From positions 28,103,719 to 28,167,718 of the forward strand of contig CM056577.1 of assembly GCA_029721435.1 (NCBI GenBank): DNA of 64,000 nt, written 5' to 3'. This document shows, piece after piece, positions 11,301 to 24,180 of the stretch. The notes below the pieces were generated by a model. It saw only the letters and a program-made list of their open reading frames with translations, was not told the DNA's origin and did no database searches. How positions within the stretch are numbered: the stretch's first letter is position 1; each line of letters starts with the position of its first letter. This DNA comes from Gymnothorax reevesii (lineage: Eukaryota > Chordata > Actinopteri > Anguilliformes > Muraenidae). Position numbers and translations under genes: made by a program.

Positions 11301-12849
11301 ATTTTAAATGAACTTTAATTAAAAATTACACTGTCACATTTCAAAGATTGAACTTCAATATGTATGTAATCTTTCTTTCTGTCAAAGGGGGGGGGGGGGA
11401 CAATTTTATTTATTCTTATGGAATAGTTCTCCCACTAAGCCACCGTGTTTCGACCACCAACGACAAAAAAATCCACTTAGCGCACTGCTTAATTAACTAT
11501 GCACAAGCTGAATGGGTGTTTGAAATAGGCCTGATGGAGCACTGATTAACGGTGTAGATTTTTTTGTCTCGTGAAGGTCATCAACTCTCGCATTAATGTG
11601 GACTGCACCGGTAAAAGGGTTGTGCGAAAAATGTCTCACCAGCAGTATACTTAGAGCTGCTGGTCCCTACTTTTCTGCCCCAAAGGCCCCTGTCTTCAGG
11701 ACCCCCTTGCTGCTTTCTGGGCCCCCCTTTTCGGCTCCTCTTTGAGAAGAACTGAGGTAGACAATATAACAACATTCATTCTATCCACTTCTTCTGTCTT
11801 CTAGTTGGAGGTTTTAAAAATGCATCACTGGATAAATTTAGCACAGGTAGATTCTACTTTCATCGCAGGCTAACATTTGCTGAGATTCTCCAGAGCCAGT
11901 ACATGGGTGATAGGTGAAATCCTTCTGGCTTTGAAGCTGCCCTCGATTAGTAACTGCTATGAGCACGACACATCAGAGGAGTCGGCCTTACATCTGCGTA
12001 TGGACTTCATCTGAACAAATAGCTCAAGATCCCTCCAGGTATTCTATGGTAGTGGGCTGTGCAGTCGATGCCGCAAGGTCTTCTAGCTTTGTTTAACCTC
12101 CACAGTGCACTGGGGCCAGTGAGCATCGTTCAGTCCGACAGACTGGTCTTCAAACATTTCACTGATGCACCTTTGGGACTTGAACATCAGAAGCAAGCCA
12201 AGGAGAATTATTCACACACTCTTACCCACAGAGCTCCACACCTCTCGTTATTGTTTTGTTGCAGATTATTTCACAATTGAACTGTCTTCAGAGAGGCTAC
12301 TTGCTGATGCAAATTTAAGTCTAAATTTAATCTTCTCATTAGTGGGGCTGGTCTTTCATTGGCAACACGGCCTCAGAGACATCACCTTCAGACAAGGAGA
12401 GTCTTCATGTTGATTGCCTGGCTACCTAAAACTGTTTATCTGCGCTAATTGAGACCGAAAAATAAAATCTATATTTAGTTACCACTACTTAGTGAGATTT
12501 GTAGGCATGTTTTGCTGAATTTAATTGCTTGCATTAAAGAGGGACGATGTATGAGGCTGAGAGTTCAAATGGCTATCTTTTCAGTTAAAAAAATATGTTC
12601 TCATACAGCAAACATACTTTCTAAATTTGAGTGACATGAACAAATTTCTCTGTTCTGAAATACAGCATACTCATATATGTGACTGTTTACTTTTAGGATT
12701 ATAAATCTGCTAGGATGGTACTGGGTATGCTAAGCACAAGGATAGATAGATTTCCCATGGTCAATCAAACTAAACTCGTGACACACAACATACACATGAC
12801 GTGAAATTTGTGTGCTGAACTGCCCATGTAATTAATTTCTGTGCAACAG
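8346..12849. other. Intergenic; no gene recognised
   Basis: A 4.5-kb stretch with no recognisable coding exon or transposon ends. It includes homopolymers (A/T tracts near 10530 and 10940, a poly-G run near 11390). The 167- and 106-codon ORFs on opposite strands at 10207-10710 overlap each other and have no family features. The 8850-9065 segment has balanced composition and no repeat signature and is one of the stretches that could be tested for conservation. Confidence 0.5.
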
Positions 12850-13095
12850 CCTATATGGAAAAGCGCTTTTACGTCCCCCATTGTCATGTGTTCTCCGTCT
12901 TGTCGCCCGGACGACCGCAGTCATTCCCTCGCGAATGTCCTTTTGCGTGATGGAGCTTAAGCTGGCATGGTCCCCATGGCAACGCTGCTGTAAATAACCC
13001 GCCGCTTTTTCTCTCCCCTCGGGGCGCGTTCCCCGACGCGCATCAGCAAAAACCTCTCCGCAGGACGGCACGTCCTCTGCGCGCCTGTAAGCTTG
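12850..13095. promoter_or_regulatory. Small CpG-rich patch with RFX X-box-like word
   Basis: About 245 bp markedly richer in CG dinucleotides than its surroundings (for example around 12900-12950 and 13015-13085). It contains GTCCCCATGGCAAC at 12970-12983, which differs at two positions from the symmetric RFX X-box GTTGCCATGGCAAC. There is no supporting ORF or splice donor for a first exon on either strand, so it could be a distal element, a weak island or chance. Confidence 0.3.
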
Positions 13096-13540
13096 GCCTC
13101 ACCTGTGGAAGTCTAGAGAAGAGAGAGAACTGTGCTCCACTCAGTGCTCATGAATGCAGCAGATGTAGACAATCCAGGTTCAGAATGTAAAACCTTCGAC
13201 TATTTTGTTCCAACTTCAAAAACCAGAGTAAGCTGGTCGAGCTGGTGTAAACTCTGGGTGCACGCTGTGGGCACAGTGGGCGGGCAGAGTAAGAACTCGA
13301 TTTAAACTGCGAAATTGCCCGGGTCATGCTCTGTTTACGCGATTTCCGCATTACAGCAAAGCTGTCAAACAGCTAATACTCAATTTAGGAGCCCTCCACT
13401 CTCTCGCCTGCCCATGTCAAATCCGTGCATCCAGGCAGTAAATAGACTGCGCCATGTGTTTCTGAACATTTTTAGCTGGTCAACTTGCCTTTCACCAGCG
13501 GACACCAGCTTAATCTTCACCAGCTACGACCACCTATGAA

Positions 13541-13625
13541 GTGTTTTCACGTCTTTACAGTGACTTTGAATGTAATCTGTTGGGCGAAAAATTTGTTTTG
13601 CATCCGGTGTGAAAGCAGCTTAAGC
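13541..13625 (+). mobile_element. Half copy of the TTAA palindromic MITE
   Basis: The sequence CACGTCTTTACAGTGACTTT...GTAATCTGTTGGGCGAAAAATT...GTGTGAAAGCAGC followed by TTAA matches the right arm of the palindrome at 3902-4052. The left arm is missing. It is a truncated or deletion-derived copy. Confidence 0.75.
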
Positions 13626-15147
13626 CACCCTAACTTGATCAAGCTGGTTTAGGCTGTTTTAGACACTTAACTTGTTGAAAAACTCAGGATCCTGTCGTCA
13701 GCTATTCCCTCAGTTTAAACAGCAAGTTTTGTAAGATAAATCAGCTTTAATTCGCAAGCAAGGGAAAAAACAATGATCAGCTGTAAGTGTCAAAAACACA
13801 GCTATGGACCCTCTTAGGATTCATACCAGCTTGGGTTCTATTTAAGTGTGCAAATATTATGCAGTTTTTTTTTTGGAGAGTAATAGACCTTATTTCCTGC
13901 AGTAGATGCACAACCACACCTGCTGGGCTAGCAGAGGTAGCTGGAGCAGGGGTGAGGTGCCTGCTGGGAACAAGAGTTCTAATTTTTCTGAATTTATTCT
14001 ATGTGAAACTACAATGAATACTAGCCACCAAGGCGTAGCAATCATGTGTCGCACAGACAGCGTGTGTTAAATCAATATAATGTCACAGTATTTTCCTGTT
14101 TAAAGTGAGTGCAACACTGGGCTATTGTTTTCTCCTTTGAGGACAGAACAAAGTAGGTTTACAGACTTTCATATTGGTATGGAGAAATAGGCTGCACATT
14201 CTACAAAGCCATTCACAGCAGTGCGCATGAATATTAAAAACCTGGAACAATGTACTTCATTCTTCATTCTAATTACAATTGAAATACACTATATTGCAAA
14301 TACACCATACAACAAATACTCTTTTTTTTCTTCTCCAGGAGATGTTATGGTTGAAGGACTGATAGGATGCACCTTTTTGATTGGACTGGTCACTTCGGTG
14401 GATGGCCCTTTCAATTTCACACCACAAACTGAAAATGCTGTTCCCTCAAAAATTATTGGCACCTTGGTGAATATAAGCAAAATGGGATGTGAAAAAATAA
14501 TGTCTTAGTTGATCCTCTTTGTTTTCCACTGAAAATATTGACAGTTGTACGATACTCTTTCTTCTTCAGTGATGTAAGACCACGCCTATAGCCATCCAGC
14601 TCAACTAAGATCCGTACTGCTCTTCGGTGATCATTCAATTATCACCTGCACCTGTTACTAATTTCTACTGTGCAGTAGCAGAGGCCTGTTTAAGAACAAG
14701 CTTTGCACTTACTCTTTGCCAAATCTTGTAACTACATGCCTGTGCTGTATTATGAGTCTTGTATAGATGTATTTTCTGCATTTTGCATGTATTATTCTCT
14801 AAATCTAACTTAGTGCTGTTTCTTGTTTTAAACCAGCCCTTTATTAAAGGAACCTCATTTCCATTTGTTTCCTTTCAGTGATACTTTGTTACTAGAGTCT
14901 TTATTACTAATAGTGTTTATTTAGGAACCTTGTTTCCTTTTTGTTTTGTATTGCAATGTTTGTGCTTTCTGTTGTGTGGTAGGCATTATAAATACAACCA
15001 ACTCCATCCTTGCACCTGAGTCCAGTCCTCAACTTCCTTTCCTCCGTGCATCGGAACTGTGTAGGAAGCACAACGGTTACAACTGAAGTAAAATTACTGA
15101 AAGAAAAGAAAAATACAGACATAAATATTATTCTCCAGAACATCTAT
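13626..15147. other. Intergenic, nothing recognised
   Basis: No domain-bearing ORF and no transposon termini. The 95-codon ORF at 14221-14508 has an AG-like site before GAGATGTTATGG, but it shows no recognisable product and no matching donor. Confidence 0.5.
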
Positions 15148-15470
15148 CCATCCCTCCATTATCTGTACCACTATTTCCTCTCTAGGGTCACTGGGGAGCT
15201 GGAGCCTATTCCTGCTGACTTTGGGTGAAGGGACAGCTTGTTAATCCATCACAGAGCACACACTCAATTCGCTCACATACTCATACCTACGAGTCTCCAA
15301 TAAGCCTGACATGCATGTCTTTGGACTGTAACAGGGAGACCAGAGCACCTATAAAGAAACTCACGAGAACATGTAAACTCCACACAGAAAGTCCGCAGGC
15401 CACATTCAAACCCACATTCTTCCAGTTGTCAAGCGGCAGTGCTACCCACTGTGCCAATGTGCCACCCTCT
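15148..15470 (-). mobile_element. SINE-like / LINE 3'-tail repeat
   Basis: On the minus strand this reads as the interspersed repeat common in fish: GCACAGTGGGTAGCACTGCC, then a degenerate pol-III B-box region (GGGTTTGAATGTGG), TGTGGAGTTTACATGTTCTC, CAGTCCAAAGACATGCATGTCAGG, then a block ending in AGGCTCCAGCTCCCCAGTGACCCT and ATAATGGAGGGATGG. Related copies lie at 27185-27495 (minus) and 63640-63960 (plus). I recognise the family by text but cannot give a database name. Confidence 0.75.
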
Positions 15471-15779
15471 TCAAAACCCGTGCCGCAATCATTTGTCCCC
15501 CTAAAAAATCCTGCGATTAACATCTGACTGAAGTATATTTCCAGTTGGTTTACATTTCACCTGCTTTATTGGAAAGTAAATAGTGAGCCATGACTTCCTG
15601 TTTCACTTTGGAATAAATATGTGGTGACACAGGCTGCATTCCCTTAGTCATTCATCACAATGGGATAGACCCAAGATGCACACTGTTACAATTAGCGATT
15701 AATAGTTGTTGAGCTGTGTAAATCAAGAAATGAATATAAGAACATTTCTAAACAGTTGACACTGGTCATTTCCACTACC

Positions 15780-16680
15780 AGGGCAAGTTTGAAGCAACCT
15801 GAAAGGGGATGTGTGCATACATTTACCCCATGCACACCGTGAAGAAGATGGTTTGACTCTCTGAAGAATCTCCAAAAGTCGCAGCGAGAGAATTGCAGTA
15901 GTTAGTTGTGCCTTGGGGTCAGAGACTCTCCAGAACTTTAATCAGGTGCCACCTACATCACTGCAAGTTGCTTGGGCGGGTTGCCTGATAAAAGCTTCAG
16001 TTTTCAATCGCCAACAAACTACAGTGTCTATGGTTTGGCAAATGTTACTAGGACTTTCAATGGGCCCAGGCTATATGGTCTGATGAGACCAAAGTATTTC
16101 TTTTTGGCAACAAATTTCAAAGCTGGGTATGGTGTTGACAGAAAGATCCCCCCTGTGAAGTAAGGTGGTGGATCTCCGATGTTGAGGCATTTTTTTTCCA
16201 AAGGCCATGGAGATCTTGTTGGAATACATGGTTTCATGAACTCCATCAAACACCAGCAGATATTGATTGAAAACCTAATAGCCTTCGCTAGGAAGCTTAA
16301 AGTTGTTATTGGTTGAATCTTCCAGCAGGACAATAATTTGAAGCACAATAGAAAATCTGCATAAAAAATGATTCATCAACTGCAGAATAAAGATATTGCC
16401 ATGACCATCACAGTCCCCCGGACTAAAATCCATAGATTATCTGCGAGAAGAACTAAAGGAGAGTCCCTCAGGGGGACTAAATCTAAAGGATCTAGAGAGA
16501 TTCTGAAGGGAGAAACGGTCTCAGAGGCTGTGCCATGTGTTCACCAAACTCATCATGCACTACAGGAGAAGACTCAAAGCTGTTTCCTTGGCAAAGAGAG
16601 GCTGCTCAAAATATGACATAAAGGGATGTCAATAATTGTGGCACGTTTTTGAGGGGAAAAAAATGGTTTCATGATAAGAA
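15780..16680 (+). pseudogene. Tc1/mariner transposase relic
   Basis: Conceptual translation in shifting frames shows Tc1 landmarks. These include IWSDETKV-LFG near 16080-16110, a GGG-equivalent region with a stop near 16140-16165, and a degraded Q-D-N block near 16325, followed by a typical Tc1 tail near 16620-16645 (GTCAATAATTGTGGCACG). Multiple stops and frameshifts make it inactive. The precise inverted termini are not resolved. Confidence 0.75.
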
Positions 16681-17099
16681 CTTAATGTTTCCTTCTATTT
16701 TGTGACATTAATTAAAGTTTAAAAGACGTGAGGAAGAACTAAGACTTTTCGCATTTCGCTTTGCTTCTTTTTTTTGTTGAAGGGTGCAGATAATTTGAGT
16801 TATTATATTAATAATGCAGATTTATTTAATAACTGAAATAAATATGAATGTGTAATGTGAGATAAAATTTAAATTCAAATGCAATAATAGAAATAGATTT
16901 TTCAGTTTCACCTACTACTGTGGGCGTGCAATGACCATAGTAGCATGAAAATAGGAAAACCATTTTGACATTCAGTTTCCAAAGAAATACAGTGAAAATG
17001 AATCAAATCTTTTTTGTAATTCAAATTTTAAAATAAAAATGTAATTCGAACAAAGTGATTTAATTTTCCATTTATGCAAGCAATTTTGAAGTTAAATTA

Positions 17100-18623
17100 C
17101 AACCCGAATTCCGAAATAGTTGGGACAAAGTGTAAATCGTGAATGAAGTCAAAATGCAATGACTTTCAGATCACATGAGCCAATATATTATTTACAATAG
17201 AACATAGATAACATTTAAAATGTTGAAACTGAGACATTTTACATTTTTATCCACAAAATGAGCTCATTTCAAAATTTCTGCCTGCAACAGGTCTCAAAAA
17301 AGTTGGGACATAGGCAAAAATGGGCTGAAAAAGCAATTAATGTATAAGAGAATCAGCTGAAAGAACATTTATCAAGTAATTACATTAACTGGCATCAGGT
17401 GTGTAACATGATTGGCTATAAAAAGGATGTCTTCGAGAGGATGAGTCTCACAGAAGTGGCCTGAGGCTCTCCATCCTGTGAAGGCTTACGTAAAAAAAAA
17501 TTGTGAAATACTTTAAAAACAATGTTCCTCAACATCAAATTGCAAAGGCTTTGAAGGTCTTGTCATCGACAGTGCATAACACTGGATGCCCGTGATCTTC
17601 GGGCCCTCAGAGGCCACTGCATCACTTACCGGCATGATTCTGTCATTGACATTACTAAATGGGCCCAGGAATACTTCAAGAAACCACTGTCTGTAAACAC
17701 AGTCTGCCGTGCCATCCACAGATGCCACCTAAAACTCTACCAGGCAGAAAGGAAGCCTTTGTTGAGCATGATCCAGAAGTCTGTGGGCCAAGGCTCATAT
17801 AAAATGGATTGTAGAAAAGTGGCAAACTGTCCTGTGGTCAGACGAGTCCAAATTTGACATTCTTGTCGGAAATCATGGGCGTCGTGTCCTCTGGGCTAAA
17901 GAGGAGAAAGACCACCCCTCCTGTTATCAGCGTTCAGTTAAAAAGCCAGCATCTCTGATGATGTGGGGATACATTAGTGCAGATATTGTGGGACACTTGC
18001 ATGTTTTAAAAAGCACCATAAATTCTGAAAGGTACACAAGGTTTTAGAGCAACATATGCTCCCCTCAAGACGACATCTATTCCAAGGAGGGCCTTGTGTA
18101 TTTCAGCAGAACAATGGGAAACCACATACTGCAGCTATTTTAACAGCATAGCTTCATAGTTAAGGAGTCCGTGTGCTGAACTGGCCTGCCTGCAGTCCTG
18201 ATCTTTCACCGATTGAGAACATTTGGCACATAATTAAACGAAAAGTCCGTCATAGGAGGCCCAAAACTCTCCAGCAGCTGTAAGCCTGTATTAAACAAGA
18301 GTGGGATGAAAATCCAAAGGCTAAACTCAAGAAACATGTCCCCTCAATGCCCAGATACCTTCACTCTGTGTCAGAAAGAAGAGGGGATGCTACACCATGG
18401 TAAACAGGTCCCTGCCCCAACTTTTTTGAGACCTATAGCTGCCATCAAATCTGAAATGAGCTCATTTTGTGAATTAAATTGTAAAATTCCTGAGTTTCAA
18501 CATTTGCTATGTTATGTCTGTTCTACTGTGAATAAAATACTGGCTGGCGTGATTTGCAAGTCATTGCATTTTGATTTTATTCACAATTTACACTTTGTCC
18601 CAACTATTTCGGAATAGGGGTTA
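17100..18623 (+). mobile_element. Tc1/mariner-superfamily element, full length but inactivated
   Basis: The ends are inverted repeats of about 38 bp: left CAACCCGAATTCCGAAATAG... and right ending CTATTTCGGAATAGGGGTTA. The shared inner word is GTTGGGACAAAGTGTAAAT. TA flanks both sides (17098-17099 and 18624-18625). The interior reads on the + strand as a DDE transposase. A stretch near 17580-17760 includes WAQEYFKKPLSVNTVCRAIH, then WSDESKFDI at about 17838-17864, MMWGYISA near 17960, QQNNGKPHTAA near 18105, and IENIWHIIKRK near 18217. Stops (for example near 18045) and frame changes break the gene. It represents a separate Tc1-type lineage from the relics at 15.8 and 43.4 kb. Confidence 0.85.
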
Positions 18624-18625
18624 TA

Positions 18626-20060
18626 CAATTTTTAAACAGTTTGGAAATGGTAATGAAAAGCGCACTTGACATTTCATTTTCAAAGGCTTCACCTGCTGTA
18701 CAATGGATGATATTCAAATTCAAAAAGTGAAGCGGCACCCCTGTCATCAAGGCAGGTCTTCAGTTAGGACGTCAACCATTTTCCGCAGTCAGTATTACAG
18801 TGTTTCATTGCACAGGGCGCAGGGTCTTTGAAGAAATTGATCTGTCCCAAGATGATGAGTGGGCTTTAAGGTTTTTTTTTCTTTTTTTAAATTGAGACTC
18901 TAAACTTTTCTTTTGTTTCTTTCTTGAAATTATGCCATAAATTTTGAATCACATTTTAAAGTGTTAGAATTACAAGTCTCTCCTTCAGAGCATTAGCTGT
19001 TTATGAGTCATGTATAAAAGGATATGGTTCATGCATCAGTGCTCAGCATAATTGAGATGGGCAAGTTGGGCAGGACTGAATGACCTTTCATCCTGTATTC
19101 ACAATTTATTTTCCTGATGCTTTAATTGTCAGTTTAAGACATAAACAGGGCTAGTCCCCTGGAGCACTGAAAGATCTTGCTCAAGGACCCAACAGCTGTA
19201 TGTATCTAACTGTGGTAACACTGAACCCCATCTGTTTTGTAGTCCAATAAATTTTTTTCTCTAGAATATGGGCAACATTATCTTCTCCTTAGCTATTGGC
19301 CTGTTTGCATTAGTGTAATTTGTTAAGTATTGTTTAGGGGGGCGTCACGCAAGTGGATTAGAGCTGATGTGAAAGGTTGAATCCCCTAGCAGGTGCTTCT
19401 CTGTTGGAGATTGGAACAAATAGACAAATACTCTAATCTATATGTAATTAATAGTGTGCATGAAACTAAATTGCCCACACAGCTGTGGTACGACTGTTAG
19501 AATAGAAAACCTGGTAATGTGTTGTAAGCAGGTGCGGTGTTGTGAAATGAGTGAGCAGGAGATTATCTGCTCTATTTACACAATTACATGTTTGGACGAC
19601 TCGCCACATGGCAGTGAATGAAGTTATAACATGGGTAATTATGGGGAAAGTAAACGATTATTTGGGCTTCTTGCAATGGGATAGCGTGAACGGCACCTGT
19701 TGCAGGTCTTCAGTTGATTATTGCCATGAGATTTTGCAGCATTGAGACATTGGAATAATGGTCCATAGTAATGAGAACGTAAAAAAAGCTTGAGTCTAAT
19801 ATTCCTGATATAATTTAAACATCAAGAGCTTAATTAACAGTTCTGTTGATATCATATTCATACGGTCATTCAGTTCACTCATTCAAAGCAGTCAACATGC
19901 CATTGTCAAATGCCACAGTCTATTCACGATTAAAAGATATCAATGTCACTTTAAGTCATAATTCAGTGAAAATAAATATTTTATCCTGTTTTCTCCTGGG
20001 TCTTTTTGCTTAATAAAGGGGCCATATTATGCCAAGTTTATAATTTTCATGTTCATGGTT
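18626..20060. other. Intergenic with possible decayed interspersed repeat
   Basis: Mostly featureless. Segments near 19165-19240 (TTGCTCAAGGACCCAACAG) and 19340-19490 (GTTGAATCCCC...AAATTGCCCACA) faintly resemble parts of the SINE-like repeat at 63.6 kb, too decayed to delimit. Confidence 0.35.
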
Positions 20061-20062
20061 TA

Positions 20063-20422
20063 GGGAAGACTGCGGTTCGATGAGCCATGGGGACCAATGA
20101 GCCATATCGCTATTTTGCGATCAATCGATGCCAAAGGTGTTTGAAATAGACAAAATATTGATATGGCTCATTTATCCCCATGACTCATCAGTCAATGGTC
20201 AAATATTTAACCCATTTTTGCCTAGCATCCTCACATGAGGACTGTTAAGAAAAAGTGTCCTGTTTGAATGACTATTAGAGTGGTATTTTGAAGTATAATA
20301 ACATAAAAAAGTAAAAAAAGAAAATTCAGGCATAAATGGGTTAAGCAGCTTTGACATCCATTGATCGCAAAATAGTGATATGGCTCATTGGTCCCCATGG
20401 CTCATCGGACCCCAGTCTCCCC
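20063..20422. mobile_element. Tc1/mariner-type MITE
   Basis: Inverted terminal repeats of about 70 bp (left GGGAAGACTGCGGTTCGATG..., right ...CATCGGACCCCAGTCTCCCC) share GATGAGCCATGGGGACCAAT and GAGCCATATC-CTATTTTGCG. TA lies outside both ends (20061-20062 and 20423-20424). The interior of about 220 bp is non-coding. High arm identity suggests a fairly young insertion. Confidence 0.85.
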
Positions 20423-20979
20423 TATATAAAAATTTGCATGTTTTATGGTCAAAACATTACCTCTGTATAGTGTGTGTGCAGCACCTCAGGCTCACTCAGC
20501 CTGAAGCTGACTGATGCAGAGACACAAAGGATGAAGAGTAACTTCCTTGGGTGTTGACTTTTTGCTTCATAACTTTCCAGATGTTTCAAATGCTCAAAAA
20601 GCTATACAGTCCACTGAAGGAAAGGGGAAAACCAAAAAAGCATAGTATGGCCCCTTTAATCGGTTCTGTTCAACTTCTCCAAATTTGACAGCATGGGCTG
20701 AAAATGACCCTCAGTAATTTCCATTGTTATTCAAATGTTTATAATGATTAATATACTGATTTGGTGCCGGTATTCAACATTGTCGAATGTTGTGTCGATG
20801 TCGAAATACAGTGCGAGGTCTCCGTCATAACCGCATGAAGACAACCCAACAGTAAATTTACATTAACTGTGAACACTCTCTGAACTCAGTAAGAAAACAG
20901 GAGGAGAGGATAAAATATCATAAACACTAAAATAAATCATAAAAATATCATAAAAACTTCCACAATCTACACTATAAAC

Positions 20980-21183
20980 CAGGGCTCCCCAATCCTTCCC
21001 GGAAAGGGCCGGTGTGGGTGCAGGCTTTCATTGCAGCTGAGCAGCTACACACTTGATGCTACTAATCAAGCTTATTACCAAAGAGTCCTTAGGTTGATTA
21101 GTAGTATCAGGTGTGTAACTGCTTGGTAGCAATGAAAGCCTGCACCCACACTAGCCCTTTCTGGGAAAGACTGGGGACCCTTG
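20980..21183. mobile_element. hAT-type MITE
   Basis: A 204-bp palindrome-like unit that begins CAGGGCTCCCCAA and ends GGGGACCCTTG, flanked by a perfect 8-bp duplication CTATAAAC (20972-20979 and 21184-21191). The arms share GTGTGGGTGCAGGCTTTCATTG and its complement. The 8-bp duplication and CAGGG start are classic for hAT. Confidence 0.92.
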
Positions 21184-21284
21184 CTATAAACCCTGACAAG
21201 TTTCTCACGTTGGGTAGAAATGATGAATTAAAAATTCAAAACGATCTTAGAAACAGAGCACTGAAAAACATATATAATAACAAT

Positions 21285-21375
21285 GATAATAATAACAATA
21301 ATAATAAATAAATAAATAAATAAATAACAATATATAATATTAAATATTAAAATAATATGTAATATTATTACATAC
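21285..21375. repeat. AT-rich microsatellite (AAT/AAC/AAAT)n
   Basis: Runs of AATAATAAC and AAATAAATAAAT followed by interrupted TATTA words. Confidence 0.85.
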
Positions 21376-22229
21376 TATGTTATGGGGGGAGGGGGGGCAA
21401 CATCAAAAGCCAATTCCACAATGCAATCTATGGACTAGTTTAACCTTTTCAACTCAGCAATCCTATTTGTGGGTTCATCAAATGTAGCTGCTTCATCCAA
21501 ACCTGCCAATTTTGGGCCTATTCTAAATCCTAGTTGGGATGCCAAGGTTTCCAAAGATCCTGAATATGTCCTGCTGAATAACAGGCAAATGTGCATAAAA
21601 TGCTGTACAAGATATTTTCTTTTTGATGTGATGCTGCAACCATAAAACCTGGGTGTCCTAGCTTTTAATATTTCACTCAGTGTGAGTGTGTTGTAGCATC
21701 AGTGAAGCTCTGCAACCAGCAGACACAGGATATGACATTGTCCCATGTTGAAAAAAAAATTTTTTTTTCTCAAATTGAACATACTTAAGGGTACATTCAA
21801 GTGAATCTCAGAGTTTACAGGATTAAAAAAAATCTAATCCTGGGAAGTAAGCTGTTAATTTTGCTCAGTGTCTCACAATCTTTGTTTGAATTCGCTGAAA
21901 TAAGATTTTTTGCCAGTGCTTTCTGATGTGAAATCAGGGGATAGCTTAATGATTTTAAGGCGGTCATGCAACTTCTTAGACTTGTAACGGTGTTATCATG
22001 TGCCTGATTACTAGCCAAGAAGACAATGATGCTATTGCGTATTTTAGTGAGTTGCAAGATATCCTCTTTCTCTCTGGCAGAAATTGATTGACTCGCGTCA
22101 TGCATATTTCCTGAGGCACATGAAACACAGGGTGGGCCCACTGGGTCGAAACTAAGTGCTCAAACAGTTAACACATTCACATCATTGGTTTGAAAGCACA
22201 TGAATTTGATTTGTGATTGTGGACTTTAA

Positions 22230-22570
22230 TTGGATTAAAATAATACCCCTGCACCTAAGCTACCTGGATGCTTAACAGTTGGCAACAGATAATGCCTCCT
22301 TTGACATTTCCCAAGCATAAACCTGTCCAGATGTGTTAGAAAGAGTAACAGATGACTCATCAGACCAAATTGCCTTGCTCAGAGGTGCAGGTTATGCGTT
22401 CTTTAATTTTCAAATGGAAATTCTCTGTTCTGGGTTTTGCGCCCACTCAGTACCTCAGTAGTAGTTTTATGACAGCTCTATGAATTGTGTTGGCTCACAC
22501 CGATATTCCAACAGAGTAAAACCGTTGAACTGTAGCTGGTGCTTATACGAGTGTCAGATGAAGATGTGAT
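22230..22570 (-). mobile_element. Decayed DNA-transposon relic, Tc1-like
   Basis: The + strand text (TGGATGCTTAACAGTTGG, ATGACTCATCAGACCAAATT, TTCTGGGTTTTGCGCCCACT) is the reverse complement of Tc1-like transposase coding sequence, but no frame stays open and no termini remain. Classification is by resemblance only. Confidence 0.45.
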
Positions 22571-22998
22571 TGAGCTAATTTCTGAAATTAACCCTTTTAT
22601 TGGTCGATTTTCTTCCAGCTGAAAAGTACCAATTTTTTTTATCACAATTAAACTAGGTAATAACATAATTCTAAGTACATTGTATACAAAAGTACAATTT
22701 AATATTAAATAAAATTCAATGTAATTAACTAAGTAATTACATAATATTATATTCAAGCAACTCCTCATTAAATAAAATAACACGCATTATATTAACTGGT
22801 ACTTAACATCTGTAGTTACAATGATGACTTCAGCAAGTGCATTAACAATGTCGTTTCATCAGTGAACCAATGGTGAAAAGTTTTTTATGAATAAGCTAAA
22901 AAATTAATAATGTAATAACTATTCCTTTTGAAATCAAATAATGCACATTTTTTTGCATTAATTGTTAATTAACCGTATCTGTGTTTACAATGATGATT

Positions 22999-24167
22999 TC
23001 TGTAATGCCACGCCTCCAGCTTTCTACCTCACTGGCCTATTATGACCCGGACCGCATTCCACACTCTAAAGCATTGTCTGCAGGTTTCTCATTCCTTACC
23101 TGCCATAGCATCTCTCTGTATGAGGTAGAGCTTTGCACTCATTCGGTGTGAAGTCTCGTAAGCTTCCACTATAGTCTTGTTTAGACTTATATCCCTCATA
23201 TTTGCGTGTATTTGTAAAACTGTCTAAATAAGTGAGGTTCTTTGTATTTATACGTTCCGTGCTTTTCTTTTCAAAACCAGGAATCTTGTTTCCTTGTTCA
23301 GCTGGCCAGGCCCAGTGTGCCTGCTTTTCCAGTGTGTCCAGTGGGCCCCGTGTGTTCCGGCGTGCCAGGTTGTTACGTGCCACGGGTGCATGTATTGTTT
23401 TTACTTCCCAGCTTTCATCTGCCACCATGTCATTTGCTGTGCTGCCAGTCAGTCTTCATTTTAACAGGTCCCGCCTTCACCAATCACAGCCTCTGCAGTC
23501 CCGCTTTCACCAATCCAAGCCTCCCATGTCATCCTACAATCAATCAGTCCCGATCCACTCATCCAGTTTAACAGTCACTACTGTTTGCATTCTGGTGGCC
23601 GCTCATTTCCTTATCTTTACTTATGCAGTAACTGCCCGTTCCCTTATCTTTGTTTTTCTGTTTACCAGTAAGTGTTTGATTTGTTTTGGTTTGTGTACAC
23701 TTCCAGGGCTTGGGACAGGTAAGACTGGGGGCTCCTATACATATGCCCGTAGTTGTTCTATGTATAGACCCACTAGCCGTTAGAGGTGGTTGCCAACCCT
23801 TGTATTTTTTTGTGCTAGTTAGAGTAGTCAGGCTTTTGTTTTGTGTTCAGGAAACATTAGATTAGATTGCTCTCTGTGTTAGCTAGCTTGTTTTTTTTTG
23901 ATGTTCTTTTGGCAACATCCAGCGTCCCTTGTCCTTGGTTGTGTGAGTTTGTCTAACCCAGTCACAGTAAAAACCCCTGCACTGAATTATTTTTGCCTCC
24001 TTGTTTTATCTCCACTGTTACCATTACATTTTACATCTCCAGGTATAAATAACATCCAGTTACTCGCCCCATGCACCCCAGGCCCATGGGGAGGTTGTAA
24101 CACAGGTCCAGGGTTTCCAGTGTGGCGGGCCCAGTGTGTTTTAGTGTGCCTTTTCCTGGCGTGCCTT
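22999..24167 (+). mobile_element. Probable internal or 5' remnant of an LTR retroelement
   Basis: This stretch precedes a polypurine tract and LTR. It contains repeated text such as CCAGTGTGTCCAGTGGGCCCCGTGTG (23330s) and CCAGTGTGGCGGGCCCAGTGTG (24117s), and a start (TGTAATGCCACGCCTCC at 22999) reminiscent of LTR beginnings. Overlapping ORFs of 183 and 109 codons (23232-23783) are proline- and cysteine-rich and show no gag, pol or env motif. I infer retroelement remnant from context, with the class unknown. Confidence 0.35.
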
Positions 24168-24177
24168 GGGGGGAGGG
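24168..24177 (+). other. Polypurine tract of LTR element
   Basis: GGGGGGAGGG lies 3 bp before the TG start of the LTR-A copy at 24181. That is the expected position for the plus-strand primer of an LTR retroelement, so this copy is probably a 3' LTR and not a solo LTR. Confidence 0.6.
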
Positions 24178-24180
24178 TAC

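Noticed and set aside
23232..23783. 183- and 109-codon overlapping ORFs
   Set aside because: Low-complexity, proline/cysteine-rich translations of repeated GTGT/CCAG text in a retroelement-like region; no gag, pol or env motif.
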